From positions 13,679,300 to 13,743,299 of the forward strand of contig NC_051450.1 of the NCBI RefSeq assembly GCF_001649575.2: a DNA stretch of 64,000 bases, in the 5' to 3' direction. The notes below the pieces were generated by a model. That model was not told the origin of the DNA, made no database searches, and saw only the letters and a program-made list of their open reading frames with translations. The stretch is from Kryptolebias marmoratus (taxonomy: Eukaryota; Chordata; Actinopteri; Cyprinodontiformes; Rivulidae). Of this stretch, positions 36,728 to 48,253 are shown in pieces; the first letter of the stretch is position 1; every line of letters begins with the position of its first letter. Both the position numbers and the translations under genes were made by a program.

Positions 36728-39700
36728 ATGCACTTTAGGAACACTGCTCCATGTTTGGTGCTGTTGCTGCATCTCTTTGTGCTGGGGAGAGTGCTAGAAA
36801 CCAAAGCGCGGGACCAGGACTACCTCCAGGAGGCTCTCAGGACGTTGGACCTACCTCTGGGGAGTGATGATAAGTCTCGGCTCCAGAAGAACAGAACCAG
36901 CGACCTGATTACCAAACTTCTCCGAGATGTGCATTGTGCAGAGAGGACTGGCATGACCCAGAACATGTGTGAGAAAGTAAGGTCCACACTATTCATACCA
37001 TGGGCCCAACAGGGAGACTTTGCATGAACAGTTAGCATTGTTTTGATCTCATATTCACGTAAACTTACTTATTATGGCTGGAATGTGTGGAGACTTAAGC
37101 ACTTGACCTCTATTCATACTGAGTGGCTTTAGACATGCCTTGGTTTGGCAAATTGAAATCAATAGAGAGGATTTACCGACACTGCCTGTTTGATTAGGTT
37201 GGCTGTCAACAGGATCGTGTGTTAAGATTTAGAAATGATTAAAGTAACTTCTTGCATAGGCTCCTTTTTATGACTGATTGTTTTACCTACTCCCTAAGCT
37301 TTTAAAATATGTTAGTAGGTCAGTAGGGCTTGGTTATAAAACTCACAACATAACATAACCTTTTTTCCAAGAAGCACATTCCATTGACTGCAGGCTCAAA
37401 ATAAGCTTTTTTGTCAAGGTGACCTACTTTTTCCGTACATCCTAATTAAGTACTGTTGTTTTACAACTTTCTCTTAATAAAACCTGCCTAGATTAATTTC
37501 TATGTTTTGTTCTTCTGTTCATAGTGCCTGACACCAAACATTGTCCTCTCTGTGCTTGAGGATGATGATAGGATTTATCTCAGTGAGGAAGACTATCAGC
37601 GAATTTCAACAGTTCTGTTGTATTACATAATTAACTTGGAAGATCTGTGTGTTTCGAACATCACCTCCCATTCATCCCTTTTCTCCTCATCTGGGAACTT
37701 GGAGTTCTACCTTCTGGCCCTAACCAATCTGCATCCAGCTGAGGATAATTACTTCCTGTCATACAGCGAGACACAAAATATTCTGCAGCTCATTAACCAG
37801 CACTACCACCCCTCCGACCAGGATTCCTTTGATTTGCCAGTAAGGAAGTGTTTTCAGACAGATGCATCCTATCCAAACATGCAGATGCACATGAAAACTT
37901 TTCTTTTTTTTTCTTTTTTTTTTTGCTTCCACAGTGTATTGACTCAGCTCACCTTTTAGAAGAAGTTGATGTAGAGGGAAATCCAGGTGCTGTGCCCAGA
38001 GTTGCAGCAACTATAATCAGCCATATCCTGCAGGGACACTGTTTTACACAGAGAAACCTCCCATCTCCTGCCTTCTTTACAGATTACATTTTTCAGTCTC
38101 TAAATTGTACAAGCAATCTTCAGATTATTGGTAAGTAAAATAAATCTTGTGTTTGTCACAAATGTTTTTAAATACAGTCTGCAGTCAAGTTACATAGCTT
38201 CAGAGAGTAACTAGGAGTCAGATGCTGGTAATTAAATGTACTGATCATCAGCAAGTGTGAGCACCTCTCTGAAAGTGAAAGTTTTGACAGTTTGGTGGTC
38301 TGGACAATTCATTTGTGAGTTAACACAATGCAAAGAGAAAGACATCAGCAATTGTTATTGCTCATTAAATCCAAATAATATGAACTCCATCATTGAAGAG
38401 AAGAATATGAAGAGAAAGATAATTCAAATGTGGAAACCATTCAAGACAACTTCTAAATGTTTCAGGAGGGAATGTCCCAACAAATTCAGTCCAGGTTACT
38501 GCATGAAATCCAAGAGCAATACATCAGACTCGATAGGCCTCAGTTAGCACATTAAAGGTTAAAGTTTACTAGATTAAAATAACAAAGGAGACGAACTAGT
38601 GTGACTTGTTTGGAAGGTTTGTCAGGGGAGAAGCTTCGTGTTACAAAGAGCATGGTTGCTTGGCTGATGCTTGCAGAGATGCATCTGAAAAAAAGAAACA
38701 CTTGTTAAGACCAAAGAGGAGATGTTTGGCCATGCTGCACAGTCCCACTTTGGAAGAAACCGAACAGAGCACAAATACCTCCTACCAGTTGTCAAGCACA
38801 GTGGTAGATGGTGATTTAGACTTGTTTCTACAGCCACCAGATCTGGGCACCTCGTAGTCTCTAAATCAACCATGAACTCTTTTATTTAACAAAGTATAGA
38901 GTCAAATGTTTGATGACTAAAGCTTGGCTGAAATTGGGTCATCAAAGAGGATACAGTAGCAAATCTGCAACAGAATGGTTTAAAAAAGACAAAGCCCCCC
39001 TAAAAAAAACTAAATGCTTTAATGGTCCACTCCAAAACCAGACTGCAACCTGTTTGAAGACATTATAAAATACTTAGATGTATATTTATTAGTAAGACCT
39101 ATCTTTGAAGAGTACTTCTGGCCTCTCAGGTGACAAAGTGTTGCCATACAACTGGGCTTCATAAAAATAATCAATATGACATTAAACCCTAACAATGTCG
39201 AAACCTCTGCACCTGTGTAGCCATAAGTTTTTAACTATTGCAGTTTGTTTTGTTCTAAAGCTTCATGAAACCTATAAACCCTCATAAAGTATCATTTTTG
39301 TCTGTCTTTAACATCACTTTAACTGTGCAGCGTGGTGAAGGAGGAAGTCTTGATGCCAAAAATTTATGGGTCAAAACTGGTACTACTTTTTGAGCATTTT
39401 TCTGCTTAGACTTGGAGGAGCTACTTCATCAGTTAGGAGTAGGCCATGAAGGAACAAAGCACTATCACAACAGGAAGAAGAGAAGCATTAAAGGAAGCCC
39501 TCAGAAACTGTCTGTGAATTCGCTGGAAAACTGCAACCATGAATCTGAGAGAGGATGGGAACAGGTGAGGCAGAGATGAATATTTACATGTTTGAGGAAA
39601 AAAACAGGAGTGGTTGAGTGCTTTCAAACTACTTACAGGTAATTTGAACCTGGAGTTCAAAGGCCTCCTGCTCGTCTCAACATTTGGTTAAATTTTTCTC

Positions 39701-42700
39701 TTTGAACCCAACCAGGTATGCTTTTCAGCCAATCAGCTGATGGATATTTTTGCTCTGGACCCTCATTCGCCCATTTCCAAAAAGCACTTTAGACAAATTT
39801 GCCCTGCCATTATTCAGCAATTGCTATGTGATGCCTGTGGATCAGCAGAACGAAAAGCAGGAGGGTCTCCACCAACTGCTATAGAGAGTAAGACAATCTT
39901 CTAATTGTTCCTCTATAAACCATAGTTTATAACTCAGTTGATAAGATTTAATAAATAGGTTTGTTTAGAAAGTAGAATTTAAAAGTTAAATTCTTGGTAA
40001 AATTTAAGTGTATAAATAAAAATGAGTCATTTGTCACAAAGTAAGTAATTTAAAGATAAGACAAGAAACGTTGCTGTTCTTTAAAACCCTTTAAGATTTT
40101 TCTTTATTCCACTTTTTATATTATTTTTGTTGCCATTATTAATTTCATTAAAACAAATGCATTTTTGAACATCACAGATGAGACAGACTAAACAACTAAC
40201 AACAAAACTAGCATTCGAAGAAGCATACAGACAAATCTCACTGTTATTAAGGCTTTAATTGTGTGGTTAATGCTGAGCAGGTATTTGTTGCCGTTTATAA
40301 CACTGATTTGAACGGAAAGCATTTACTCAAAGGTTCCTCCTTCCTGCAGAATACGGCTACAGCACGGCTGCTGTCTTGGTTATCACAGTGAGCTCCATGT
40401 TCGGTATCTGTCTGGTGTTTTTTAACTGCTGTCAGGAGACCTACACACTCGTCCTGCAGCTGTTTGTGGGCCTAGCAGTGGGAACACTTTCAGGAGATGC
40501 TCTCCTGCACCTCATACCACAGGTACAAGACCTCTGCAGCACTAAAGCTAATCAAACACTTGTCTTAAGGGTGGAAAAGACTGTGTTCCTTTCCTGTGCA
40601 GATCCTTGGTCTTCATGATGGCACTCACAGTCATGACGATGAACTCTATAATGAAGACAAGGAACATCTGTGGAAAATTCTGTGCCTGATTGCTGGGATT
40701 TATGGATTTTTTCTCATTGAAAAAACCTTTACATGTTTAGTCCCATCTCATGTTCACGTAAGAGTTGCTTTTAAGCTTTTACAAATTTACTGACACTGAA
40801 AAAAAAACATGTACCACAGGGAAAAAAGGCTGAAACTGCAGCTGAGGTTTTTAATCTGTCTGTTAAACTGTGGGAGCTTTGCAAAAACAAACACATTTGT
40901 CATGACAGTGCACATTAAGGAACAATGGTCCAGTGATGTTACTTTGTTTTCAGGGTCACTCCTCTGACCTTCCCTTAGAGCTGACCTGCAACGGTCAGTC
41001 ACAGAGGGTCAAGTCCATTTCCACCATCCAGTTGGTGAGTCTTATCACAGCTCTCGCTAAACTGTTATTTTCTTAAGGATTCTTGGCAGAAAAATCCTTA
41101 TTCCTGTCATAATCCCTTTATTTCTATTGTGATAGAATGGGGGATGGGAACAAGGCAGTTCTTAGAAATTTTAGAAAACCATCAGAACACAAACACAAAT
41201 CAGTTGCAGGGGTAAAAAAAAAACAATCATATAAAGGCTTATATCTATTAACCGATAAAATCCATGTTAAAGAATACTGAAATTCACTTTAATCCTTCCT
41301 GCAGTATTGTTATATAACCTTACAAGTGGAGAGGTGTGGGAGGGAATAAAGAAACAAAACATGTAGGATGTTGGAGAATGAACAAAATGACTTTTTTCAC
41401 AAAGCTTGCATTGTATTATATATATATATGCACAATTGAATGTCTACTTGATAACCAGAACATTTTGCAGACAGGTCCCAAAGAGCACAATCCTCACATG
41501 GAAAACACGGCCCTTAGATATGGACCTTTATTTTCTAAAAAATATGGTATTTTGTCAACTCTGTCATCCAGCTTATTAGGCAGCAGCTAAGATTTAAATC
41601 AGCATGCAAAAGTTGTTATCAATAGCTGATACCTGGAAAACAGAATTAGATCTCAACCCAATGTCAAAGTTAATTAAAAAAAAGTTAAATAAAATCATCT
41701 TTAGATGTAATTCTCATGTTGGGTACATGTTGCCACTCTGTCTTGAATTGTAGTTTTGCTGTTTCTTTTATTGTAACTTTTAGAATCTTTGAAAAACAAG
41801 TTGACCACACTCAAAAAACTCAATAGGTTCAAAGCATTTTTTAAAATAAAATCATCATAACCTGTGGACATTTTTTAGTTTTATAGCCTTGAATGAGGTG
41901 TCTGTATAAAGTTTAAAAGGCTAGTTGCATTTTGAAATTATTGCATCAAGAATATGTACACACAAAGAACACATGAGTGAATATTTAAAATATATTACCC
42001 ACAACTGCCATATTTTTGGAAATATAGCTATTACATTCTATAAGCATATATAAACGAGCCCTTTTTTGGTGGACAAACATGAGCTAAAGTCTTACTGACT
42101 TAGGCTGTCAGGTCTTATTTTGGAGAATTTTGATCTCATGATAATCAGGAGTCTTGTTTTAAAATATTTCTGGTGTTGATTCTATCTGCTGTGCTCAGCT
42201 GTTTTTGAAATTATTAGCGACTCACTGCCAGGCTGTTTTATTGATGACGTATAACAATGTTTAACAAAGAATTTGTTCTTTTTTTGCAGGGAGCAGTGGA
42301 TGACTTAGAATGCACAGAAATATCTCCTGAGCATACAAACAGGACGAGCCCTCCACATGAGAGTATGCAAAAAAAACAATCAACTTGAAATGAGCTGCAC
42401 AGACTTTGTAATTAGTCGTCTCCAGAGACAAAGCAAACGTCCCGGTCTGAGGATGAACTTCATTGACACAGGCTCTCTTTGTGTTGTCCAGAACAAGGGG
42501 TTCCTCTGCTGGCTGTAATGATAATTGTGGGAGACAGTCTTCATAATTTTGTCGATGGCCTGGTTGTCGGGGCGGCTTTCTCCTCTTCAGCTGAGACTGG
42601 CATGTCAACCACTGTGGCCATTCTGTGCCATGAGATCCCACATGAGATGGGTGAGAGATCATCTTTCTGTTTTCTTTTATTGACTGAGGCCAGGAAACAT

Positions 42701-43450
42701 GGTGCTTTAAGAATATAAAGCCGTTTCTTTGCCTTTTAGGGGACTTTGCAGTGTTACTCAGCTCTGGGCTCTCGGTGAAAACTGCTGCTCTGATGAACTT
42801 CCTCAGCGCTCTGACTGCCTTCATCGGCCTCTACATTGGACTTTTTGTTTCCTCGGAGACAGAAGTGCAGCAGTGGATCTTCTCTGTGACTGCAGGGATA
42901 TTTCTCTATTTGTCCATGGTAGAAATGGTAAGATATTCTCCTAACAGGAAGAACTTGGTGATTTTTGTAAGACAGTCAACAAATCTGAAGACAAAAAAAA
43001 CACTGATCTGGTGTAACATTACCTTTGGATTTGAGCTCTTCACTAAAATATATTAACAATACCTTACTGTACTCCCTAATTTACCCTCTGTCATAACTGT
43101 GGCTTGAGTTCCCAAATTATAATAGACCATTACACTTTCACCTGCAATTTATGACCAAATACCCTGGATAATGAAATTCTTGGCAGCTTAAGATGACTTC
43201 CTTATTATTACCTTATATTAACAAACAAAAGCACTTCTTGGAGCAGATGCCCCACTCAAGTTCCATCTTTTAGTCCAACTGATGAAAGTTTTACTGCTTC
43301 TCATATTTTTTCCACCATCAGCTTCCAGAGATGAGTCGAGTGAAGACAGACAGGCCGTGTCTCGTCTTTCTCCTGCAGAACCTTGGGCTCCTGACGGGTT
43401 GGACCTGCCTTCTGCTGCTTGCGTTCTTCGAACATGAACTCAAATTCTAA
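36728..43450 (+). CDS. slc39a12: Zinc transporter ZIP12
   Basis: LIV-1 subfamily ZIP carrier importing Zn2+ into the cytosol; ZIP12 is known for neural roles. Exons: 36728-36976, 37525-37839, 37935-38130, 39410-39564, 39716-39887, 40350-40522, 40602-40757, 40954-41034, 42290-42362, 42492-42650, 42740-42927, 43322-43450 (TAA). All phases agree, giving 681 aa (human about 691). Order: signal peptide (about 1-25), long Cys-containing extracellular region (to about 362), then the membrane domain with [19 protein letters not shown] (about residue 401 on). The metal-site helices HNFVDG (541-546) and HEIPHEMGD (570-578) are present. A short His-rich stretch [10 protein letters not shown] sits near 424. 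Human has HNFADG, so Ala to Val is a mild change beside the site. The start is the first ATG in frame. Intron 3 holds a Tc1 fossil. Confidence 0.96.
38225..39230 (+). pseudogene. Decayed Tc1/mariner-family transposase in slc39a12 intron 3
   Basis: The stretch follows the usual order of a fish Tc1-like transposon. It has a 5' part reading like GTTTTGACAGTTTGGTGGTC and TTAACACAATGCAAAGAG, a helix-turn-helix region, and a middle part with GAGATGTTTGGCCATGCTGCA. It ends with AAGCTTGGCTGAAATTGGGT. Translating piecewise gives transposase-like fragments in shifting frames, with stops, frameshifts and missing blocks (one deletion near 38690-38715), so no functional protein can be made. Terminal inverted repeats were not found. 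It shares the sense strand with slc39a12 and lies entirely inside intron 3 (38131-39409). Confidence 0.8.
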
Positions 43451-44343
43451 ATGCGCACGATATATGACTTGATTATCATCTCCTGCTCTTTTCAGATGCA
43501 AGTGTTAGTTTCTGCAGGCAGAATAAGTGGACTAGATTACAAACTTCTCCTCTCTTTTGTTTTTAATGACTTGTATTGTTCAGACAGTTATAATACTGGT
43601 ATATGTAGTTGCTATACACAAAACCATACAGGGGCACCGGGGCAGAGTGTCTTCAGTGTGCCAGATCTGCTCAACAGGATTTTATGGCTAATATGTTTGA
43701 TTAGAGAAGTTATTTACACATCACTGAATGAGAGGATAACTGTGAAATCCCTGCCCTCTTTTTCTAAAACCAGCAGCAAACGCTTTCTAAAGTTTTCTTC
43801 GCTCCCCTGTGCCAAACTGACTATTTTCATGTCACTCTGCTCTGGCTAAGATTACATAAATGAACTTAAAAATGGGCAAATAATTCTCCTAAATGCTTGA
43901 AAATTAATTTAATTGCAAGCTGTGTGAGCAAATAGCTTTGTGAACGGGCAGTAAGTTTCTGAAATGTCACTGGGGCACAGTGGATTCATACTAAGACACG
44001 TGCCCCAGTAAAAGTAAAAGGTCTGCTGATGCCAATAAGCTGGATGCTGCATTTCGACCTCCTACTTGCCTTGTTAAGTCAGCAGGTGCAGATTTATCCT
44101 GTACATATATTATCTGTAGAAACAAATAATTTGATACTGAAATCATTTCTTATCACCAACATAAAATATTTCAAATCTGCTTTGTTTTCTTTCTTCTCTG
44201 AGTGTGCTTTGAAACAAAAAAGGAAATGTACTCAAAAAAATGAAATGAATAAGAAGTTTGTTGATTTTTGTATTGAATATCAGTTAATCTTGGCATCATT
44301 TGATAATTAAAACAGTGTTAAATATGAACTTTGTCTTAATAAA
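43451..44343 (+). terminator. slc39a12 3' UTR with poly(A) signal
   Basis: AATAAA at 44338-44343, followed by a GT-containing stretch, lies about 890 nt after the stop and is the best candidate end of the transcript. Frames here, such as 43451-43849 and 44029-44310, are non-coding by context. Confidence 0.5.
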
Positions 44344-47300
44344 TGTGCAGCATATTAAACAGGGGCACTTCGGTGTTTCTTAAAAAACTGAACAAACCAA
44401 AGACATGTTTAAAAGATGGGATTTTACGTCTCCTTTTAATCCGTGTTGAATTCATTTGTCTCTGCACAATGACTGCATGTCAAAAGGCCCTTTTACATTA
44501 AAGAAATAGTTAGCAAAAAATCCTATTTAGTTTCTAGGACACTTAGTATTATTAGCTTAATGAAAAACTCTGTTATGAAGACGGGACTTCGTTGTCTGGC
44601 ATTCGCAGCTCTCAGATAGTTATTTATAAAGCCCTGTTTTGAAAACCGATCCTCTCATCTCCGAGGCATTGTTCTTTGTTTTTGAGGTCTCTCTGTGATC
44701 CAATATGAGGGCATTTCCACCCACCTGTGCTACTTGTTCTCTTCATCCACCAACCTGGGTGACTAATGCTCGGTTACTGTACAAGACAGAAACTCCGACC
44801 CACACAGTGCACACGCTCTTTAGCTGCCGAAGTGGGCCTGCAGAAGGTGGCGGAGGAAGAGGAGAGAATGATGAATGCATCGCCACAATAAACAATATTT
44901 GTACATGAAATTGGATTTGTGATACCGACAAAGTGAGTGGGCTCGAGGGCTAGGGAGGATTTTTAATCAGCTCGCTGTGATTAAATTCTGGTGCTCTCAA
45001 CGTGTTTGTGTAAAATCTGAACAAACAGTTGTCGAGCACACACTTCATTTATGCTGGGGGATTAGTTTCAGTGTTTAATTTGCACAGTGATTATGCTCAT
45101 TTTCCATTCTGGGTTCTTTGTCAGACTGCAGAGTCAGTTCTACCAACAGTGTCATGGGATTATTTGCCTATCATTTCAAAAAAAACAAAAAACAACAACA
45201 ACAAAAAAAAGAAGCTGATAACATTTAGCGTGACTTCCCGAAAAACGTTCAAACAATAGTAGGAAGCCCGTTTTTTCTCTTATTCTAGCAAATTTGCTGT
45301 TATTTTAAAAATGCCAGCCCCTTTGGCATTTCCAGGAAAGCGTGGCCCAAACTGCGCAAATCTGATTTTTAGCAGCAAGAAAGCTTTTTTTTTTTTTTTT
45401 TTTTTCAAACACATGTGCCTCTTTTCAAGGCAACTGCTGCCAGGATGGAGGAAGGAAGGGCTTTTATCTGGGGCACGTTGACGCTGACTATCCTCACTTT
45501 CTCAGCAGAGACCTGTCAGAATAAGAGTTCAGCTTTGAGGTCAACGGGGCAGCAGAACACACAAATGTGTGTCAAAAAAGACAGCACAGGAAACATAAAA
45601 ATGTTTCCCTTTGATTTTAAAGCACATCGCTGACAATAATTCTTAGCACCTGGTATTTTTGTCAAGCAAAATCACGCTGAATCAGTCTATAGTTTCCAAC
45701 AACAAAAACTCTTTTAAACAATCTGTGACCCATGTGTATGATATTTTACTATGCTGTCAAAAACTGATAGATTTTGCTGGTTTAACTAAAAAAAAATCTG
45801 TTCAAAAACAAGAACAGCCAAAAGCTGACCATACATTTTCAGTGATTCAGTAAAAAAATATTCACCAGTTCTGGTTATTTCAACACAAGCTCAAATAAAA
45901 GAACATTAGAAAAAGAAAATGTGTGTGAATGTGGCTGATCTGCAGCTACACAGTGTACACAAATGAAGCACAGATGATGGTGTGAAGAAATCTGCTAATA
46001 AATTGCTCTGGAATCAACAGTAACCGGAGGCTATGGTGACCTTATATTTATGGGATGTTACTCATGTGTTCATTTAAAGGTCTGTGTAGACTTTTATTAT
46101 AGTTTGTTGATTTTTTTCAGTTTTCTAAATTATATGAACACTTTAAGTTGTAAAAACTTTAAGTCAGTGTAATGTGAAGCATGGGCAGCGTAATTGGATT
46201 TATGTTTTCTGCAATAATAAGAAAGAAAATCAAACAGTTAACGTGAATCTTGTGATGACTTTTAATTCTTATGTTAACATAGGTCCAAGCATAAAGTAGA
46301 CAGAATGATGAAAAATGATTAGCTCTTATAATAAGCTTTACACATAAAGAGCAGGACCTGTAGTGGAAAACAGGTAATTTAAGGTTACACACTTCTCTTA
46401 TGATTGTCACTCCTATACAGTGTTAGTTTCAGTAAGGAGGAGCAGTTGCTTATTCTTCAGATACTTGCGCATATTTGTGTGAAAGGCCAAAAGAGATGTA
46501 GACAAAACTCTTACTTTGTTGCACAACAAAGTTCGCCTGAGATGTGCCATCAAAAGGTTAAAAAATATGGTGTTGATGTGGGGTTTTTTTTATTTAATTT
46601 TATTTTACATTTTTTTATCTTAAAAACTCAATAAGCAGGGAATGTCCAAGTTCTGAGTTAACATCTATATATGCAAAACAAAACAAAAAAAGATAAAAGT
46701 TTCTTTATAACTATTCAAAATGCTGTTTCTTCAAGATTCAATAAAGATATGTAATCATCCTGCTGCTATTAAACTTCTGCTTGTTTTTGGTTAATGCCCA
46801 CATTACGAAAACACAACAAAAGGTTTTTGTCATAAATTTGAGATTACCTTAAGTACACTTTAGACTTTAAAAGAGCTTCTGCTAATCCAGAAATCTCATA
46901 ATTCAATTATTATTGCAGAATGACTTGAATTAACAGACATTAGACCAATCAGAGCTACAGAAATGCAAATACACATAGAGCCACCAGAGGGCAATGATAA
47001 ACAGAACAACTTCTGAGCTGATTATGTTGGAGAAAGAGGCTCTACAGCAGCCATGGACTGTAACAAAGGAAGACTATTTTCTATATCTGAACCTATACAC
47101 TACAACCCAACATCCTTTGTATCAATAAACCTAACAAACAGGGGTTTATTGCCTCATAAGTGCAAGACATATGGCCACATTCCAAACTAATACTCCTTAA
47201 AAAGCCTCCTCACAAATGTAATCAGTGGAATGACAGCAAATTAGATTAAAAATGTGACAAAAAAACAAAAACAAGCAGCATCCCTGCAAGCTGCTCAGAC

Positions 47301-47949
47301 ATCCCCTCTGACTAAAATCCTTCCTGCAGTTTCACACCAGCACGTTCAGAAAATTGATCCTACGGCATGATTTGGACCAGAGAGAATTACCAAAAAGCTG
47401 GCAGACAAGAGGAAGGAGCACAGGAAGAGCCTCAACCGATCCAGGAACAGGAGCTGCTCACCAGAGTTGGAGTGAAAAAAAAACAAAAAAAAAAAAAACA
47501 TCAAAGTGATCCCACCCAGGCATGGAGACAGAATTGCTTCAAGAAAACATTTAAACGCTATACCTTTTCCTCTTTTATGGACATATTTTAGTCTCTTATA
47601 CTGAATTGTATACATTGTCTTTTTAAGACTTTGATCAGCTATTAGATGCTCAGAAAAACTGATGTACGGCTAACCTAATATAGGTTTGTTTACATTGAGT
47701 GTGGACCTGCATTTCAGTATCACTTATATGTATTAATCCAGAAAACTTCAAAATACACCATTTGATACAGTTCAGAATAGTCAAAGTTTGCACCTTCAAA
47801 ATAAGACAATCTTACAGGGCAGATGTAGCTAAGATACCTTTAGATGAAGCTTAACTAAAATATACATGATGTAATGTTGACTAAATCATCCCACAAGGAG
47901 GAAAATTACCACTTTTTCATTATTTGAGTAAAACTTTTTATTCATTCTC
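44344..47949. other. slc39a12-cacnb2 intergenic region
   Basis: No supported gene. It holds homopolymer runs (poly-T near 45387-45406), small AAC-type repeats near 45195, and a CTCF-like motif at 46981-46994. Open frames on either strand are short and lack domains. No RNA gene was recognised. Confidence 0.5.
46981..46994 (+). promoter_or_regulatory. CTCF-like motif between slc39a12 and cacnb2
   Basis: CCACCAGAGGGCAA matches the CTCF core consensus at 13 of 14 positions. It lies about 1.3 kb upstream of the cacnb2 first exon, between two genes with different expected expression. Occupancy is unknown. Confidence 0.4.
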
Positions 47950-48253
47950 ACTCTTTGATGCTGTGAGGAGGCAGAGGAGTTGGCGTTGGATCAGGGGGGA
48001 GCAGAGAGGAGCAGAGGGGAGCAGGAGCTCTGTCAGCCCGTGTGGGAAGGAGCGAGCTGATGCTGAAGGCTACAACAACACCAGGACTCACACCATCACC
48101 CGCACCGGAATTCGGTACAGCGCAGACCAGAGCTCTGCAACTCTCCCCGACTCGAACCTGATGACCGGAGATGTCTGCTGTCCTAACTGTGTAACCATGC
48201 GTTTTACTTTCTTTTAAAAAAAACCTGGTCAAAACTGCAGTTTCTGTCCATTA
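47950..48253 (+). promoter_or_regulatory. cacnb2 upstream promoter / 5' UTR, CpG-enriched
   Basis: GC and CpG rise here (for example CACCCGCACCGGAATTCG near 48097) just before the first coding exon at 48254. Frames through this stretch (47924-48217 plus; 47948-48232 minus) are low in family signal and are best read as 5' UTR. The transcription start is not visible. Confidence 0.45.

Noticed and set aside
42261..42824. 187-aa minus-strand open frame
   Set aside because: It is antisense to slc39a12 exons 9-11, whose plus-strand frames carry the conserved ZIP motifs; shadow frame.
47346..47615. Overlapping open frames on both strands near 47.4 kb
   Set aside because: Low-complexity A/T-rich translations with poly-Lys or poly-Phe runs; no start context, splice partner or family signature.
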